From Effrenium voratum (taxonomy: Eukaryota; Sar; Dinophyceae; Suessiales; Symbiodiniaceae): a DNA stretch of 64,000 bases. The stretch lies in assembly GCA_963377175.1 (NCBI GenBank), contig CAUJNA010001002.1, positions 710,883 through 774,882 of the forward strand, in the 5' to 3' direction. The position numbers were made by a program, and so were the translations under genes. The notes beneath the pieces are model-generated. The model ran no database searches, was not told the DNA's origin, and was given only the letters and a program-made list of their open reading frames with translations. Below, one piece after another: positions 11,728 through 24,700 of this stretch (position 1 is the stretch's first letter; each line of letters starts with the position of its first letter).

Positions 11728-12021
11728 AAGATAGAGGTTTGAGGTGTAAAACATCCCACTTCCCCCCCCTCCCCGCCCGATGTTCCGTATAGGACCACGC
11801 CTGAGTTCAGGCTGCAGATTTTCACGTCCTGGGGTGAAAAGCGCCGGATGCGACATCACCCATCGCGGTCTTCCGTAAGATTGCTTGTTTCCAGGTCTTC
11901 CGTTAGCTTAAGAATATTCAGCCATCCTTTTTTTGTTTTGGTATTTTAGGCGTTTAGTGGGGGTGTCCATTGTTCCATCCGCAAAAGTTAAACACTTTTG
12001 GCAGGGGATGGGAGGACCCAG

Positions 12022-12179
12022 TCAAGAATATGCTTTACTTTCCCGCTGTTGGCTTTCAATGGAATCTTTCCCTAGGCGTACCTGGACCTTCCTGTACTGA
12101 AATTAGGCGGAGTGTCCCAAAAAAAAGTGCCCACGGAAGGTCCAGGTATGTGTTTTTGTAGGGGACTTTAGCAACTGGA
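12022..12179. mobile_element. Family F element with nested family L
   Basis: The left half (ATGCTTTACTTTCCCGCTG, TTTCAATGGAATC) and right half (GGGGACTTTAGCAACTGGAG) are family F. Positions 12079-12148 form an inverted repeat of the family L type (CCTGGACCTTCC to GGAAGGTCCAGG). Confidence 0.5.
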
Positions 12180-12337
12180 GTGCGGTGAATCATTGCTTGA
12201 TGGATCTAAGTACCACCTGGGTGCATTCCCGGTGCTGACGCGCAATCCGCTTCTTGCACCACGAAATGAAACCATGGGGAATGAAACCATGGTCGAGTCG
12301 GTGTGTGTCTATTTGCAGGGGTAACATCATTCTGGGG

Positions 12338-12454
12338 CTACCTTCCCCATTCTCTCTAGGGATCCTTCTTTCTAGAAAACCTGCAGAATCCCAAGGAAAA
12401 CGGCAGGTTTTTGAAAACAACGATGGTTGAAAAGAATGGGGAATCAAGCCCTAG
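12338..12454. mobile_element. Family E element nested in family G
   Basis: CTACCTTCCCCATTC to GAATGGGGAATCAAGCCCTAG. ATCATTC lies on both sides (ending about 12332 and starting at 12456), inside a family G copy (12236-12505), suggesting a longer duplication than 4 bp. Confidence 0.65.
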
Positions 12455-12624
12455 AATCATTCCAGGTTTTCTGGGAGGTGCATCCGTCCACAGTACAAGT
12501 AAATGACTCCCTAGACTCCTTGCATACTTCAACCGCACCCTCCCCACGAATTCTGCATTGCCTTACGTAGTGCACGCCATGAAGTTCAAGAATGAACCTC
12601 AAAACTTGAGTTATCTTTGCATTT

Positions 12625-12960
12625 ACAGCCAGTAACCAGTTGCGGGCCCCGGAAAAGCGCTCGTTGTTTCGCCTGCAGGGCAGCTTGTTGTCCCCGGATC
12701 TAAGTAGAACCGGTTCTACATGGCCCCTCCACATGTGGTCTGATTCCAACCACTCAAAGGGGAAAATCAATCTGGGGTTCGTCATCTTCCATTTGCTCAA
12801 ATTTATAGTGTTAGTTTACCCTCTTGGTTTTGAAGGGAATCTATCACCGCAGGATTTTTGTATGTTTTCCAGGGGGCACATCCGCAAATGGAAGACATTT
12901 GTCCGGGACTTAGCTAAGTGGGTTGCTTACATTGCCCACCAAAGCCATCTTTGCAGTCGG
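12625..12960 (+). CDS. Unanchored exon pair split by a family F element
   Basis: NQLRAPEKRSLFRLQGSLLS, HMWSDSNHSKGKINLGF, then across the element (intron GTCATC to GGAAG) TFVRDLAKWVAYIAHQSHLC. The frame is open over both parts after removing a GT-AG intron made of the element. No homology. Confidence 0.27.
12786..12894. mobile_element. Introner family F
   Basis: CTTCCATTTGCTC to CGCAAATGGAAG. Removing GTCAT plus the element would join two open frames (INLGF and TFVRDLAKW) as a GT-AG intron. Confidence 0.68.
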
Positions 12961-14109
12961 ACCCGGGCAAAGCCGACCATAGCGATTCCTCCCAGATCAA
13001 AGTAGAATCATGGTGAACACAGAGTTGTGTTGCCACTCGGGTCTGTTTTGAGGCCCCTTTTGGTTGCTTTTTTGAAGGAACACCACACGAACACCCAGCA
13101 ATTTTGAGGGATAGCGCCCTATTTTTTGAGGAGACCTACCCAATTTTGGCCTCTTCACATTGAAACGATACCTTTGTACCGAATTGGATGGTTTTGGTAC
13201 GTTTAAAAGCAATCTGAGCAATGATGATGTGATAATTGGGTGCGTGTTGACATAAGGGGACCCCCAAAATGGCTTCGGCGTTGCATGTGATTTCCCATTA
13301 CAACCATCAAAAAAGGGGTACCCTCAAAAACAGACGCCCAACTATTCTCATGTGCAATTGGTTAGCCCTTAATTTTTGGACCGGTGCCACCATGTTTCGC
13401 ACGTACAGATCAGACACATGCGCATGTAACATGTACAACTATGCATTATGAATACTATATATGTATACCTGGACCCTCAACTGCCCGTAAAAGGGGGATA
13501 AGCTACAGTTTATCAGGGTAGTTTCAGGGTTCAGGTACACACATCTACCCCCTACTTCAAATAGCACTTTTTCCAGGGTATGGCCGGGTACGATGGCAAC
13601 CCCTGGCGAATAAAGGAGATAATTACCCTGGAAAACCAAGTTTTCCTGAAGAAGTACCCTAAGCAAAACGAGTATGTGGAGTAACGGGTACCTAGAATCT
13701 GCACGGCCCTTATAAAATGGTTGCCACGTTCGGCTGTTCTTCTCGCATCCCCGCCCCCTTGGCCATTTATACTTCCATTTTCCCTATGGGGAAGACTAGA
13801 GAAATGAAATCAGGGGACCTCCTACCCCCTCCCCCTAAGGTAGCGGGTGTTCTTCTCGCTGCATCCATTGGCTTCGCCAGGAGAGCCCCTACGGGGATTC
13901 GGATGACACTGGCCAGGCGAGTTTGACTCGAAGCGGGAGTCGGTGGACGTTCGGAATCTGAGACAGCTTTGCCCTCGACAAAAATTGGGTCCCAAGTTTT
14001 CCTGCCCTGGTTGTTTTCAAGGGACCCTGAAGGTCGGGGTTCTCCATTAATTAGAGGGTCCGGGGGTGCAACGGAGGGGTCATGACCCTTAGTTAGGGCC
14101 CAAAAACAA

Positions 14110-14640
14110 TCCATCGACCCTTGGGGCGAGGTGGTTGTTCCCAGTAAAAATACGGCCAACGAGGGGGATTGCGGCCCTCGACAACAGCTGGCCGGTTTGG
14201 GCTTGAATGACGGACCAACCGTTGACTTACCCAGTCGGGTTTTTAGGCGTAGGCCGTCGGAAAGCCACGGGCGAACTCAAGGCGGCGGAGAAGCAACCGC
14301 CTTTTTGGTCAGGTTACCCCCTACTCCAAAGACCAACGCTTTTTTCAGGGTATTTTTGGGAAACCTGGTTTTCCCCATGGTAAATACCTCCTTTATTAGT
14401 AGAGGGTCGACAGTATACCCTGAAAAAAGTGGGTATTTGGTGTAGGGGGTACTCTTAGGTGGTTTGCACGGGGCGCAGGGCTTGGAAGCGCTGGGCCCCG
14501 GAATCGTCTCTCCTTGTATGGCTTTGAATTGGAGTCATTCTCGAGGAGTCTAACCAAAAGCGGGCAGATAAGTCACCAGGGGGCAGCCTCGCAAAAAGCG
14601 ACAGTCAGGCGCCCTTGTTTGTCAAGAATTGAGCTGACCC
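14110..14640 (+). CDS. Unanchored open segments around a family M element
   Basis: The left part (14131-14307) includes PRQQLAGLGLNDGPTVDLPS; the right part (14453-14645) includes LRWFARGAGLGSAGPRNRLS then LYGFELESFSRSLTKSG. Both are unique and abut introners. No homology. Confidence 0.2.
14308..14452. mobile_element. Family M element
   Basis: TTACCCCCTACTCC to GGTGTAGGGGGTA, with the paired TTTTTTCAGGGTAT and ATACCCTGAAAAAA. A sister copy lies at about 13545-13680. Confidence 0.58.
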
Positions 14641-14648
14641 AGATCCCC

Positions 14649-14810
14649 ACCCCCTCAAAAATGGAATTGGGGGAGGGGGGTGAACCCTGGAATGGTGAAC
14701 CCTGGAATTCCATTTGTGGTTTGATTTTCGCTTTTATGGGGAAGACTAGATAAATGGAACTGGCGACCCCGCACCCCCCTTCCCCTTAAGGTAGGGGGGA
14801 TGTACCCAGA
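14649..14810. mobile_element. Family K element
   Basis: GATCCCCACCCCCTCAAAAA to TTAAGGTAGGGGGGAT with internal GGAATGGTGAACCCTGGAAT. Confidence 0.58.
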
Positions 14811-14965
14811 AAGGTTAATTTCAGCCATCCAGTTTTGGATTTTGAAATCATCAGCACTCGCAAGCATGTACGTTTTCCCGATTTAATGGACTTGAGTTTA
14901 CGTTTTTGGTTTGGACATTTTGTGTGCAAAGGACATACATACTTTTGTTGGTCAGGAAGTGAATG

Positions 14966-15093
14966 TATATGAGTTTGTCACAGCCAGACACCATCCTGCT
15001 AGTGGCACTGGTGTCCGTTTGTGCGGTTCTGTATACAAAGGCCAGTACTTGCACTGGAAATTGGACGGGATCCCTGCCGTGGATGGTTGCGAA
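14966..15093 (+). CDS. Unanchored exon candidate
   Basis: Frame VYEFVTARHHPASGTGVRLC then GSVYKGQYLHWKLDGIPAV, between family C and family G elements. No homology. Confidence 0.22.
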
Positions 15094-15485
15094 TCCAGTT
15101 CGCACTACTTATATACATCATGGTTGCAACCATAAAGTTTGTTGGAATTCACAGGGAATCAAATTTTGCCAGGATTTCTGAAAGGGGGTGCCAAATGGCT
15201 CCACAGTATGGTTGTTTTTTTGGTGAGGAGTCAAGATGTGGCTTCCATGCCCTCTCCAACTTTTGTCACCCTTTTTGCCTCACAGTGTGTTCTCCGGAAA
15301 GCAAGTAGTAAACCCTGCCCCAGGGTTCAACCCCCCTTGAAGGACTAGTTAACCCAATTTACACGATGACACTCCTTGCTAAAACGTCTTGGGCGCCAGA
15401 TCGGGCATGCCAGATCCTTGGTCCTTCGGGGATCCGCACGGGGGAAAAGTGTTGCCTAAGAAAAACAGATTGACCTTCATACCGA

Positions 15486-15600
15486 CTTACTCCCTTCGAA
15501 GAGTTCATGGACTTGAGTCGCTTTTGGGGTTCTGACCATTTTGGCGGCAGGAAGAAAGTTCGAAGACTTGTTTGACCCAGTTCACTGGATCGGAAGTGAG
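15486..15600. mobile_element. Introner family C with CCGA duplication
   Basis: CTTACTCCCTTCGAAGAG to CGGAAGTGAG, flanked by CCGA at 15482-15485 and 15601-15604. Confidence 0.7.
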
Positions 15601-15715
15601 CCGAACGGGGCGTTGATTTTCCTAAAATGGGTGGGTGGTGGAGAAAACCGATTGCCCTGTTCGCATAAAACCGATGGGTCCTACGAACATTGTCTTGCAA
15701 CACCTAATTCGTCAA
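15601..15715 (+). CDS. Candidate exon upstream of ASCH domain
   Basis: Open frame starting PNGALIFLKW and ending ATPNSS. It ends with a GT donor (15716) in phase 1, which fits the 2-base start of the exon at 16051. The left edge abuts a family C element that is flanked by CCGA duplications. No homology is recognised, so the support is phase continuity into the ASCH exons only. The true start may lie further left. Confidence 0.35.
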
Positions 15716-18700
15716 GTTCTATCTTAGTTGGCATCCTTCACTTCTAGCTTTTCTTTTTCCTTTTTTTTTTGGGGGGGAGGGGGAGGGGGTCCTAACGGTT
15801 GTTGCTTTCTTTGCGCGAGGAGGGTTTCGGGGTTTCTTCAGGCGGGTTCTTTTAGTTCCGCTTTCTTGCCCTCCTTCAGACTCAGTGCCAACTCCCGGTA
15901 TCTATCTGGTAACGACTAGCGACTCCTGACCGAAAAGAGGGGCAAAGAACAAGCACGCTGGACCACCAGGAGTCAGGGGGTTCTGGTTTTTGTCTTTCAG
16001 CTGCCACTGGACCACCAGGAGTCAGGGGGTTCAGGTTTTTTTTCTTTCAGCTGCCTACCGTGAAATTCAACACACTACGGCAGGGCTTCCGTTTGATTCA
16101 GCTTCCCGCCCCGTTTTGAGGGAGTTTCTTCAGGGATGTTTAAAGGAGAAAGATGGGGGGCACCCTGGGTGAAGCTAAATTGAAGGCTAAAGTGAGTGCT
16201 GTTTGTGCACTCTGCCCTTTTAAGTTGGCGTTCCAAAGCTGCTTCGTATCTTGTCGTACACAGACCCAGGAGAACACAAACATGTTTAGCTTTTTTGGCA
16301 AAGATGAGCTGCCCGTGGGTGGATCATCGTTGGGCCATGGATGCTTACAGAGCGATACACGCTTGTTGGGTCTTGGGTGTAGGGGGTACCCACAGGGCTG
16401 TGGCTCAAAAACCGAAATTCCAAACTGGGTTGCCCTGGTAAGTGGAAACATGCACCAAAACCTGCGGTTTGCCCCTCCTGTTAAATTTTGAGCCACACCC
16501 ACATTTGTGCCATAGTCATGGCTAAAAGACCGATTCCTTTACTTGGGGTTGACAAAGACGGTCATCTTGGTAGGATCCTTAAGCATCAAGCTTCATCACC
16601 CCCCCCCCCCCCCACCTGGGTGTGTCCTTCCAAGATGGTACTTTCCTCGTGTTAAAAAAAAAATAAAAATACAGTACCTAGACTCTCCTTCTGACCCTTA
16701 AAACATGGTTGGTCAGACTGCCCAAAAGGATTCGGGTCATGACTGGGCCAATTCTTAGGGCTCAGATTCGGCGACTCTCGGATACACCGAGCGGATTTCC
16801 CAAGCCACTGGCTTTGAGTTCGGACCGAAAACCAACGAGTCTTCCGAAGTCCCAGGTAGGCCCGGCGAAAGGCAGAGATGCCTAGAGTCGCCGAATCTGG
16901 CCCTGCAAAAAATGGGCCGGGTCATGCCCCGCTTTTCTTTCTTTTTTCGCTTTTTGGTACCCGGCCCATTTTAGGGTCAGATATGCCCCGCTTTTCTTTC
17001 TTTTTTTCGCTTTTGGACCCACTCCATTTTTTCAAGGGTCAGATTCGGAGACAGGTGCATCCGATGCTCGGAACCGTCGCGGCCGCTTTCGCTGATCCGC
17101 CAGTGCCTCTCCATGCACCAGCCCTGGGCCTCGCTGCTGGTGCACGGCTTCAAGCGCGCCGAGGGGCGCTCGCCGGGGGCCTCGGGCCGACCGAAACGCC
17201 ACCGGCCACCGGCAAGTTGCAGGAGGCACGGAATGCTGCCATGGGCTGAAATGAATGTGTTGTTTTTCGTCCCTGTTGGCTTTCAGAGCGTGTCTACCAC
17301 TACTGGAATTATGTGTTGTTGTGTTTTTTTTTTCCCCGGGGACTTAGGCTAGTTGAAGAATGCGATTTGCAGAATTGGTGCACACGCACAAAGGAAGACA
17401 TCCAACATCAACCAAGCTCGGGAGGTTCTTTTTCCAAAAGGGCAACCAGGCAACTTGTGGGCTCGTCTGTTTTGGAGTTGGTACCTACCCCGTTTTTTAA
17501 ATTGGTGGTTGTAAAGGAAACCAGCAGGACACCAAGGCTTTCTAAGAACAGTAACATGGCCATGGGTCAAACTCCAAATCGTACCCCCAGTGAACATCCC
17601 AATCCCCACTAACATAGGTTCTAAAATGGGTGGTGAATTCACCTACCCCAAACTGGGTGACCCATTGGTTTTGACAACCACAGCCACATGGGTATGACTC
17701 CCTGTGTCACTGAGATCCTGGACGAGAAGTTGTTTGAAACGTGGCGATTCGACCTAGCGGCTACAAACAACCTGTTCTTGGGTACATTTTGCTTGGATGT
17801 TAGGACTTTAACTTTTTGCCAACTAATGGGGTTTTCCATATTAAACCACTAAAAAATAAACTTTTAGCAAGGGAGCAGAACACAACCGAGTGTTTACGGG
17901 GGAATGACAACTAGGGAATCCCATTTGAGGGGGGGTGGTCCAAGCGGGGGGGCTCCCTAAGCAACCCTAAGCAACCCCAGGGAACCCTAAGGAACCTCCG
18001 CTTGTATTCCAGACAAAATTCGGGGTTTGACCTGGTGGCTGCTTGAGGGAGACAATGCTCTCGGATTCGGCTGCTTCCTCGAAAGGTGGAAACATGACCA
18101 TCGAGGACGCGGATTGAGGATTTGACGCTTGGAGTGGACTCCATTTTGCCCTCCCAGGTTGTGACTCAAGGCGCCTCTGGTTGGCTTCCGTCCAGTTCCC
18201 TTAACCATCGAACAGGGGCTTTTGTGTCATGTCTTGTAGCGGGCCCCTTTGAAAGGTTTGAATTCAAGCTATCCACACCGCCATCTGAAAGCATGCCCAT
18301 GGTCCAGACCATGTTCCTCTGTCTTAAGCTGTCGACTGACCAATTTATTGAGGATGATCCCAACCAAATCGTATGCAGGAGCCCTAGCCGGACTACCATT
18401 CCATTCGTGTTGTCGAGTTTCTTCTGCAAGGAGTTGAAGATAGCACGAGGTTTAGTTTTGAGGTTCGCGCTTGGGCATAGCTTTGACCCTTCTCGCGCTG
18501 TCCCACTCCCGGGGATCCTTCCCATGTCAACAAACAATTTTGGTACAATGTACGGTGGAAAAGAAGAGTGACCCTAAGGGTCGATGGATTGTTTTTGGGC
18601 CCTGAAAACTGGGTGTTTTCCATCGGGCCATTGGTCGGAATTGGTCGGAATTCTCCATAGGGTCCGGGTCCCGGTGTGCATTGGGGTCATGGCCCCTAGG

Positions 18701-21700
18701 GGATGAGACTTTATGTTCTATATGGCCATGACTTTGTAGCAGAAGAAACCTCCAAAATGGTTGGTGGTCACCACAATTTCCACCGAAGTGTGATTCGGCC
18801 ATGCTGGGCTATATTTAATACATAACAGGAATCAAGTTGACTCTGTCGCATTCGGGGAGCCATGGTCATAACATTCGGGGAGCCATGGTCATGATATTTT
18901 GTTGATGAACTTGGCCTTCCATGCGCGTGAGAATACGTTATTTGTTTTTTTTCTATTATTAGTTATTCTTTTGTTATGATTATTACAATTATACTTATTA
19001 TTATTATTATTATTATTATTATTGTTTTGACTTGGTGGTTTTAAAGGGAATTTACCACTACTGGAAATATGTTTTTCTCCAGGAGGCGAAATAAGTAAAT
19101 GGAAGTGGCCGAGCATCCAAGGGACCAACAGTTACTGTGTACACCATGCTGAGTGAAAATCTGCCGAGGCACCTCGCTTTTTCTCCGCGGTATTTACTTG
19201 GTTGCCGCGTTGCTGGTTCTGGTTGGCCGTTTCCCTTCGACTGCCCCAACCACAGGGCCTAGTCCACGGGTTTATTTGCATGCTGAGTGAATCTGAGGCA
19301 TTCCATGCTCACGCCAGAGTTGGCCTGCGGGGGCGTGCTTTGATTTCATTTTTCCTTGGCGTCCAGCGTGGTTCAGCGTTGTTTTGTTCTTCCAAGCTGA
19401 GTTCAAGAAAACAAACAAGGTGTTACTTTTCTGTTTGACCGCTTGACGCTTGGTGCCCTATTTGCAGCCATTCACTGGTTTTCAGAGGTATAGTCGTTAA
19501 AAAGGGTGGCCTCGTTCCCATAGCTTCTCGCAAGCAATGGACCAACTTGTCCCTTTTTCCAACAACAACAACCAAGCTCAGGGCTGGTTCTTTTTCCCAA
19601 GGGCAAACAGGCAACTCGTGGTTTTGTCAACAACCAAGATTTGGCAACTCGTGGGTTCGTCTTTTGTCGGAGTTGGTACCCCTTTGTTGGTGGTCAACCC
19701 CATTGAGTGGTTTTAAAGGAAACCAGCCTGCTTTTTGGGAAGCCACAAGGTGGAAACCACCAGCCAAATGCAACTTTTGGGGAAATCCAGTCCCCCCCCG
19801 CCCTGTTTTTTTGGGGGGTGCGACTCCTAAACAAAGAGACCTGTGATATTGCCCCACAAGTTTGGGTTGGAATATCAACCAATTTTAAAGGGCAGTTTGA
19901 AGTCCAGGTTGTCCTCAGATTTCCCTCGCACCATGTTGAAGGGAAATCCAGTCGGAGGGAAATCCAGTCCCCCCTCCCCCCTGCCATGTTGGGGAGATTC
20001 CGAATCCTAAAAGAACTGAAACTATCCTAAAAGCAGACCTGAGCTCTCAAACTACCCTCAAAAAAGGTATCTTGGCCCCGTAACTTTTTGGGTTGCAAGA
20101 TCAACCATGGGCAGTTTCAGGGTCCAGGGAGTTCTCCCAGATTTCCCTCCAGGTAGTCCTCCAGGTAGTCCTCCAGGGAGACCCATTTTGGTGTGGCTCA
20201 AAATTAAAGGTCTATGGTTACGCAGGTTTTAGTCTTTGGTTCCACTTACCAAGGTGCCATTTTGGTACATCTATTTGAGCCACAGCCATTTGGCTTCGAC
20301 ACCCATTTTGCAGGACGGCTTTGGATCCACGCCACCAGCAAGGCCCCGGATCCGCAGGAGGTCGAGGAGCTGGAGACGAGGCCACCCGAAAAAGAAAAAA
20401 AAGGAGAACAAAAAAGGCATGCGCGCGCGTTTTTGGGATGTTACCCTCACTATTTGGTGGTTTGGACAGGTGGTTTGGTGGTTAGCGCGTGGTTTTGGTG
20501 GTTCAGGTTTTGTGTGATATATATATATATGTGTATATATATATATATATTTACCGGGGGACAGGAGGTAACCAGTGGTTGCCCCGTTTTTGGAGGGTGA
20601 CTACCTAGACTCTCCATAACCCTTAAAAAATGGGGTCATTGCCCAAAAGAAAGGGGTCATGACCCCTTTTTCTAGGGGTCACAGAGACTCTAGGTACTCA
20701 CTTTCTGAGTTCTTGGTGTTGATTCTTGTTGGTTTTGGGGAAAGGAGCCTAGTGTCAGGTAACCCGTCCGATTGGTGCTTTGGATTGGCATTTTCATGGG
20801 TGGTTTGGCGTTTTTTTTGGGGGTGTTCCATATATTCTGAGGCACCAAGGGTTCAAATCCCCACAATCCAAACCACCAAGGGTCACCTGATACTCAGCGG
20901 TTACCCCTTTTGGAGGGTACCTAGTCTCCGTGAGCCCTAGAAAATGGGGTCATGACCCCAATATTTTGGGCAATGACCCCATTTTTACGGGTCATGGAGA
21001 GTCCAGGTACTCACTTCCTGAGTTCTTAAGGACTTGAGTCACTCTTCGGAGCATGTGGTAAACGACTGAATCCATGCGATCGGAAGTGAGGGCCTTGCGG
21101 AAGCCGTAAGGAAACCAACGACGTTGAGAAACGCGTGACTATATACCTAGAGTCTCCTTTCCGACCCCTAGAAAAAGGGGTCATGACCCCAATCTTTCTT
21201 TTGGGCAGTCTGACCAACCATTTTTTAAGGGTCAGAAGGTGAGTCTAGGTACTTCCTTTTTTTGGACTTTGCTCCTCTTAAGTCCGACCCCCATTTTCAG
21301 AAAAAAAACTGCCTTTCGGACCTGGAGGTACCTGGGACTTCTTCGGAAGATTCGTTGGTTGTCGGTCCGAACTCAAAAGCCGGTGGCTTGGGGGTTCCAC
21401 CACTGGTTGCAATCATAGGTGTCCTTTTTGGTTGTTTTGGCAGAAAAATAGATGGCTGGTTTACCTGGTGGTTTAATCATCTACCAGGGCCATCTATTTC
21501 CCCTAAAAGGACGCCCATGGTTGCAATATCCGCAATTTTTGAGGCTAGTTTGAGGGACAAGGTTCAGATTTTTCAGATTGACTCTGCCTCATTTGTTGAA
21601 CCCCCAAAGGCCTCGACGTTTTGTCGAGGTACTTGAGCGTCTACTCAGCCGCCGGTGTGCCTGTGCCGCTGTGGCCTCGGGCGGGCAACTAGAGTGGTGG

Positions 21701-24700
21701 AGTGGCAATCACGGAGCAATCCCTACCCCCAAAACTTGGCGATCAGTGCGAGAGATGGAATTGGAATGAGAATTGGAATGACCCTGAATGTTCACCCCAT
21801 AAAAGTCAACCCCAGCGGTGTTTTTCTTTCTTTTTTGGGGTGCTTCTTTCTGGGTGAAATGTGGTTGGCATCAAACCAGTTCTTGGAGGGGCCAAAAACC
21901 ACCCCCTATTCATAAACCGGGGTTGATTTATCTGGCAACATTCGTCAGGGAATTAGAAATGGAATGACCCCGAGACAACCATCCAACTGGTGATTTCCCT
22001 TAAGGGGACCAAAGCTTGAAACGGTTCATTCCCACATTGCCTACTGATCGCGGCAGCAAGAGAAAGGGAACATATTGTGGGTGTGCTAACGTTGTGTCTT
22101 GAGGGTGCCCTTGTTGCCTTGGCTCAAAGGGAAGCCAGTTTGAAAAACACGGGGCATCCCTTCGACACATTGTACTCAGTTGGAAGCCATTTAATCTCCT
22201 CACCAGCAGGAATGCCGCCCACCAGGAATGACAGATGGATTCGCAAAATTGGTGGCGCTCCACGGACGGGACCTTCCAAGGATTCACCGTGTTCGCGGAC
22301 ACCGCCGTCCACAAGACGATGTGCAAAACAGTCTTGCAGCACCTGACCGAAGATGGAATGATGTCGGAACTAGCTCGTCATGGTTTACATGGACGACGTC
22401 GTCCTGGGAGCAAAGCTACTGGAAGTCACTCAGATGCCCGCGATTTCCAGGTGGGGCAGAAGCAAGATCGATCGTCAACTTGGGGCAGTGTAACTTGTCG
22501 AAACTTCCCCAGAATTAGTTCCTTTTTTTTCTGTTTTTTTTTTTTTTTGGGGGGGGGTTCCCTTTGTCCACGAATCAGGCAAGCCAAAAAACATGTTTTT
22601 GCTGGGGTCCGATTTTTCCAGCCAAGGAAACAGTTAAACATGTGCCTGATCCTTAGCAACCAAAAGCAGTTTGGAAATTTTCAGGGGAGGCCAAAGATGT
22701 GATCTTGAGCTCACTGCCTATCGAAATGGTTTCCCTTTCGAAGTGGTCAGAAGGAGAGCCTAGAAACCTTGGAAATGGTTGGTCATTTCCCAAAAGAATG
22801 GGGTCATGGACCCAGTTTTTAAGGGTCACCAGGAGAGTCTACTAGGTTTCCCGGTAGTGCCCTTTCTCACCCAACTTTTTTGGTTGGGAGGGTTCCCCTG
22901 CTAAAATCGACGTCCTGAGAGAAGTTGGTACCCTGATTCTAACCTCTGGACCTAGCCTTTTAGTGGTCCATACCTTAGGTTTTTTTCAAATTGGTTGACC
23001 GTTCACCGGTGATGTCCTTCCTGTGCCACAGGCGACAGTTATTGCCAAAAAGCCCCTCTTAAACAACCTTGTGACTGCTTTGTCTTCTCACTTGCCCAAA
23101 CCCGACCTTTTGACCGGTTGGTTTCCCTTTTGGTTTTGTTGCATTTGAGGTCATGGCCCCAAAATCCTGTATTTCGGTCCTGTGGGCAACTGAGGCTCTG
23201 AACTGGTTGCTAATTCGCCGCTGGTTTGTTTCTTTCAGTATTGCCCAGTTGCCCAGTGGTGCCCTTTTTTCCTCTTTTTTGGGGAAGGGTTCCCTTTAAA
23301 CTCAACCAACTAAAAAAAAGATGCCCTTTTTCCCCTGGCCACTGGGCATCTGAGATTCAGCTCCCAGTCCTTCAAGAACTGCGAGCCCAAGAACTTCCCG
23401 TTGACATTCTCCAGCTTTGGCAAAGGCTTTCGAAGGAGCATGAGCAAGAACATGGTTGTTGTTGGGAAACATTTTGCATTTTTACTTATTGTGGTTTAGT
23501 GGTTGAAATCCCCATCTAACTGCTAAAAAATAAATTGGTTGCTCCCCTTCCAACGTCAACCAAGAGAATGCCACTGCAAAGATGTGGAGGATGATCAAAA
23601 GGTCCGTACATGGGATGACCAGTGTGAGAACGCACCAAAACATGATACTGTATGTCCCCACTCAACGGGAAAAAGTGATCCATGGTCATTTGGGGCAAGA
23701 AAGGAGTATTGATCAAACCTCACGTGGCATGATTTCTGCAGAATGCAACTTTCCAAGGACCCTACGCCATTTCGCAATTATTTGGGCTAGCGCACCCGTA
23801 AGTCGACGGCCACTACCCATGGCTTAAGGGCATAGCTACAGGAACAGGTCGTTATAGTTCTAGTGCTACCTTCCCCATTCTTTCCAGGGATCCTTCTTTC
23901 TAGAAAGCCTCCGGAAACACAGGGAAACGGCCGGTTTTTGAAAAGAACAATGGTTCAAAAGACTGGGGAATCTACATTTGTGGTACGGAATATCCTAAAG
24001 GTCCGCAAGTGATAAAGCAGTCTGGGGGATAGACATCAACCACCTTGGTATCACCTTCTTATCTGTTCCACCATGCAACACTTGGTGCGCCCAGCTCTGC
24101 CCTTGCCTCCAATTTGCTTCAGACAATATGTTCCTTGCAGATAGAACAAGTGGAGCCATGGGCTGCAATGTCTCCCATCGCTATGGCTCTATTTCAAAAT
24201 AAGATTAACGGAGAAATGGTGATCACTGGTAATTGCTTTGGGATGGTGTGAAATGCAAGAGAAAGTCGCGAGTAGGCGTGTCTCCCACAAGGGGTGGCTC
24301 TCCTGCGGTTTTCTTTTCAATCAACCTCAAATAGAGGGTTTAAACACACGCACCGATACAAAAGGTCTCTTTTACTCGAAAACTCCGCAAAGGGCAAAAC
24401 CGTTTTAGATCTTTGGGCGGGGAGGGTAACAGAATCAAAGTACAAGCAGGTAAAGCATACCCCCCAAAGGAAACATGGTTGAAGTCCTTTTTGCTTTGCC
24501 ACGTGCCGTGTTTTGCCATGGGTGTGTGTGTGTGTGACTTTACTAGGACAAACCAAACCGCAAAAACACACCTTCTTCGCTTGCCATGTGTTTTGCTGTG
24601 CGTTGCCATGGTGTGTGATTTGTAAGAGTACCGTATTCGAAAGGATTTTTCGGGTACTCTCTTTGGGGTTGGTTTCAAGACTAAGACAAACCAGAATAAA

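Noticed and set aside
16170..16395. Open frame GEAKLKAKVSAVCALCPFKL after the exon at 16051, reachable by a one-base slip in a G run
   Set aside because: The GC donor at 16160 gives phase-perfect joining to ASCH exon 1, so this lies in the intron.
22370..22420. YMDDVV in one frame, resembling a reverse-transcriptase active site
   Set aside because: No other RT motif surrounds it in the same or adjacent frames, and stops lie just upstream. Probably chance.
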